Shown: positions 6,788-7,745 of the stretch, piece after piece | Layout of the letters: each line of letters opens with the position of its first letter | Position numbering within the stretch: the first letter of the stretch is position 1 | From: CAZDRI01 sp964508055 | Lineage (GTDB): Bacteria; Pseudomonadota; Gammaproteobacteria; PS1; Pseudothioglobaceae | Reading direction: 5' to 3' | Assembly (NCBI GenBank): GCA_964508055.1 | Contig: CAZDRI010000043.1 | Span: forward strand, 1-7,745 | DNA: 7,745 nt | Program-made: the position numbers and the translations under genes | Notes under the pieces: model-generated | Database searches by the model: none | What the model saw: only the letters and a program-made list of their open reading frames with translations | What the model was told of the DNA's origin: nothing

Positions 6788-7645
6788 ATGAATATTAAAG
6801 CTTATATAAGATTAATGCGTTTTGATAAGCCAATAGGTATTTTTTTATTATTATGGCCAACAATGTGGGCTTTGTTTCTAGCAAGTAAAGGCTACCCTAG
6901 TGTTAAAAATTTATTAATATTTATATTTGGAGTTATCATAATGCGTGCGGCAGGCTGTATTATCAATGATATTGCTGATAGAAAAATAGATAAATTGGTT
7001 GCTAGAACTAAATCAAGACCAATTACTGCAGGTGAAATAAGTGTCAAAAATGCGCTAGTTTTATTTTTTATTTTAATTGGTATAGCTTTTGTTTTAGTTT
7101 TAATGACTAATTGGCTAACTATTAAACTAGCAATTATTGCTGTAATATTAGCATCTTTATACCCTTTCACTAAAAGAATAATTAATCTGCCACAATTAAT
7201 TCTCGGTCTTGCATTTGCGATGAGTATTCCAATGGCTTTTGCAGCTGAAGTTAATTATCTTAATGAGGGAGTATTGTGGCTTTTTATAGCCAATACTGTG
7301 TGGACATTGATTTATGACACTATGTATGCAATGACTGATATAAAAGATGATATAAAAATTGGTGTGAAATCAAGTGCAATTTTATTTGGAAAATATGACA
7401 AAGTAATATTACTGTGGTTACAAATAATATTGCTATTTTTGTTTATAAAAATTGGCTTAACCTTTCAACTTAATCTTATATATTTTTTTATTTTAATTAT
7501 TGTTATCATGCTAATGTTTTATCATCAATTTTTAATCAAAAATAGAGAACCACAAAATTGTTTTAAAGCTTTTTTAAATAATAATTATATAGGCTTTGCT
7601 ATATTTTTAGCTATAGCTTTTAGCTTGTGGTTTGATATAAAATGA
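6788..7645 (+). CDS. ubiA: 4-hydroxybenzoate octaprenyltransferase
   Basis: UbiA is an inner-membrane enzyme that attaches the polyprenyl tail to 4-hydroxybenzoate, an early step in ubiquinone synthesis. The 285-residue product aligns end to end with E. coli UbiA (290). The first Asp-rich motif is NDIADRKID at 60-68, and the second is DTMYAMTDIKDD at 177-188; both chelate Mg-diphosphate. RLMRFDKPIG at 8-17, LLWPTMWALF at 21-30, RAAGCIIND at 53-61 and SRPITAG at 76-82 are also conserved. Several hydrophobic helices fit the usual eight or nine membrane segments. The C-terminus, with CFKAFLNNNYIGF, is complete, so the IS fragment starting right after its stop has not damaged it. No Shine-Dalgarno motif lies close to the ATG, so translation may depend on the kinase gene 5 bp upstream. 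ubiC is not adjacent. Confidence 0.97.
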   Translation: MNIKAYIRLMRFDKPIGIFLLLWPTMWALFLASKGYPSVKNLLIFIFGVIIMRAAGCIINDIADRKIDKLVARTKSRPITAGEISVKNALVLFFILIGIAFVLVLMTNWLTIKLAIIAVILASLYPFTKRIINLPQLILGLAFAMSIPMAFAAEVNYLNEGVLWLFIANTVWTLIYDTMYAMTDIKDDIKIGVKSSAILFGKYDKVILLWLQIILLFLFIKIGLTFQLNLIYFFILIIVIMLMFYHQFLIKNREPQNCFKAFLNNNYIGFAIFLAIAFSLWFDIK

Positions 7646-7745
7646 TTAATTAGTCCAACCTCACCTTTAAGATAATTTCTATTAAGCCTGCCATCATTTT
7701 TCATATGTCCAATTTCTGCCTCTATAGCACTTCTACGCTTTAATG
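7585..7745 (-). pseudogene. IS5-type transposase, truncated C-terminal fragment (runs off right edge)
   Basis: Read from the right edge on the minus strand, the frame gives LKRRSAIEAEIGHMKNDGRL and then NRNYLKGEVG. This is the C-terminal catalytic block of IS5-type DDE transposases, including the R-x3-E-x6-K part of the Y(2)R(3)E(6)K signature; the catalytic Glu codon is at 7720-7722 and the Lys codon at 7699-7701. Similarity fades near 7654, just before the ubiA stop. The frame then continues antisense through the end of ubiA to a stop at 7585-7587, which is not native transposase sequence. The usual last few dozen residues appear to be missing, so the copy is probably dead. What lies beyond 7745 is unknown. 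Confidence 0.75.
7646..7745 (-). mobile_element. Remnant of an IS5-family element
   Basis: All sequence after the ubiA stop is accounted for by the transposase fragment read leftwards. No terminal inverted repeat or target duplication is visible between the transposase match and ubiA, which suggests that the left end of the element was deleted rather than that a complete IS inserted here. Subgroup and full length cannot be set from 100 bases. Confidence 0.65.

Noticed and set aside
6892..7170. Open frame of 92 codons, hydrophobic, on the minus strand
   Set aside because: It is antisense to ubiA membrane helices, whose codons tend to yield hydrophobic complementary frames. No independent support.
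1..7745. A new defence, toxin-antitoxin, CRISPR or secretion system
   Set aside because: Every substantial coding frame is a known housekeeping family or an IS remnant; no spaced direct repeats or unexplained gene clusters were seen.

Overview
The window is very AT-rich chromosomal DNA carrying conserved bacterial housekeeping genes. It looks gammaproteobacterial: exonuclease I (SbcB), a zinc-finger AccD, IspH and a UbiA with the typical gammaproteobacterial motifs are all full length and collinear with their Escherichia coli counterparts. The low GC, A/T homopolymers, rare Shine-Dalgarno motifs, a broken recF and insertion-sequence (IS) remnants at both edges fit a host-associated lineage undergoing genome reduction, for example a chemosynthetic symbiont of the SUP05/Thioglobaceae type. 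That placement is inference; no rRNA gene is present to fix it.

Layout: positions 1-54 look like the terminus of an IS30-type element, which cuts recF after about 48 codons. recF (minus) lies directly downstream of an intact dnaN (minus, 203-1312). A roughly 360-bp non-coding divergent region (1313-1670) follows, holding one consensus-type DnaA box next to a candidate dnaN promoter. dnaA does not flank dnaN on this side. On the plus strand come sbcB (1671-3089), a 141-bp gap, and a tight rightward cluster trpA-accD-ispH-pfkB-type kinase-ubiA (3231-7645), with junctions from a 1-bp overlap to 14 bp. From 7646 to the right edge lies the C-terminal coding end of an IS5-type transposase on the minus strand, abutting the ubiA stop codon.

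The genes serve replication and repair (dnaN, recF remnant, sbcB), tryptophan synthesis (trpA, without trpB here), fatty-acid initiation (accD), isoprenoid precursor supply (ispH) and ubiquinone synthesis (ubiA, which uses the polyprenyl diphosphates that depend on IspH). The PfkB-family kinase is probably an adenosine-kinase-like enzyme. I see no defence system, CRISPR array, RNA gene or evident undescribed multi-gene system. The points worth checking are the recF disruption, the dnaN upstream region without dnaA, and the IS junctions.
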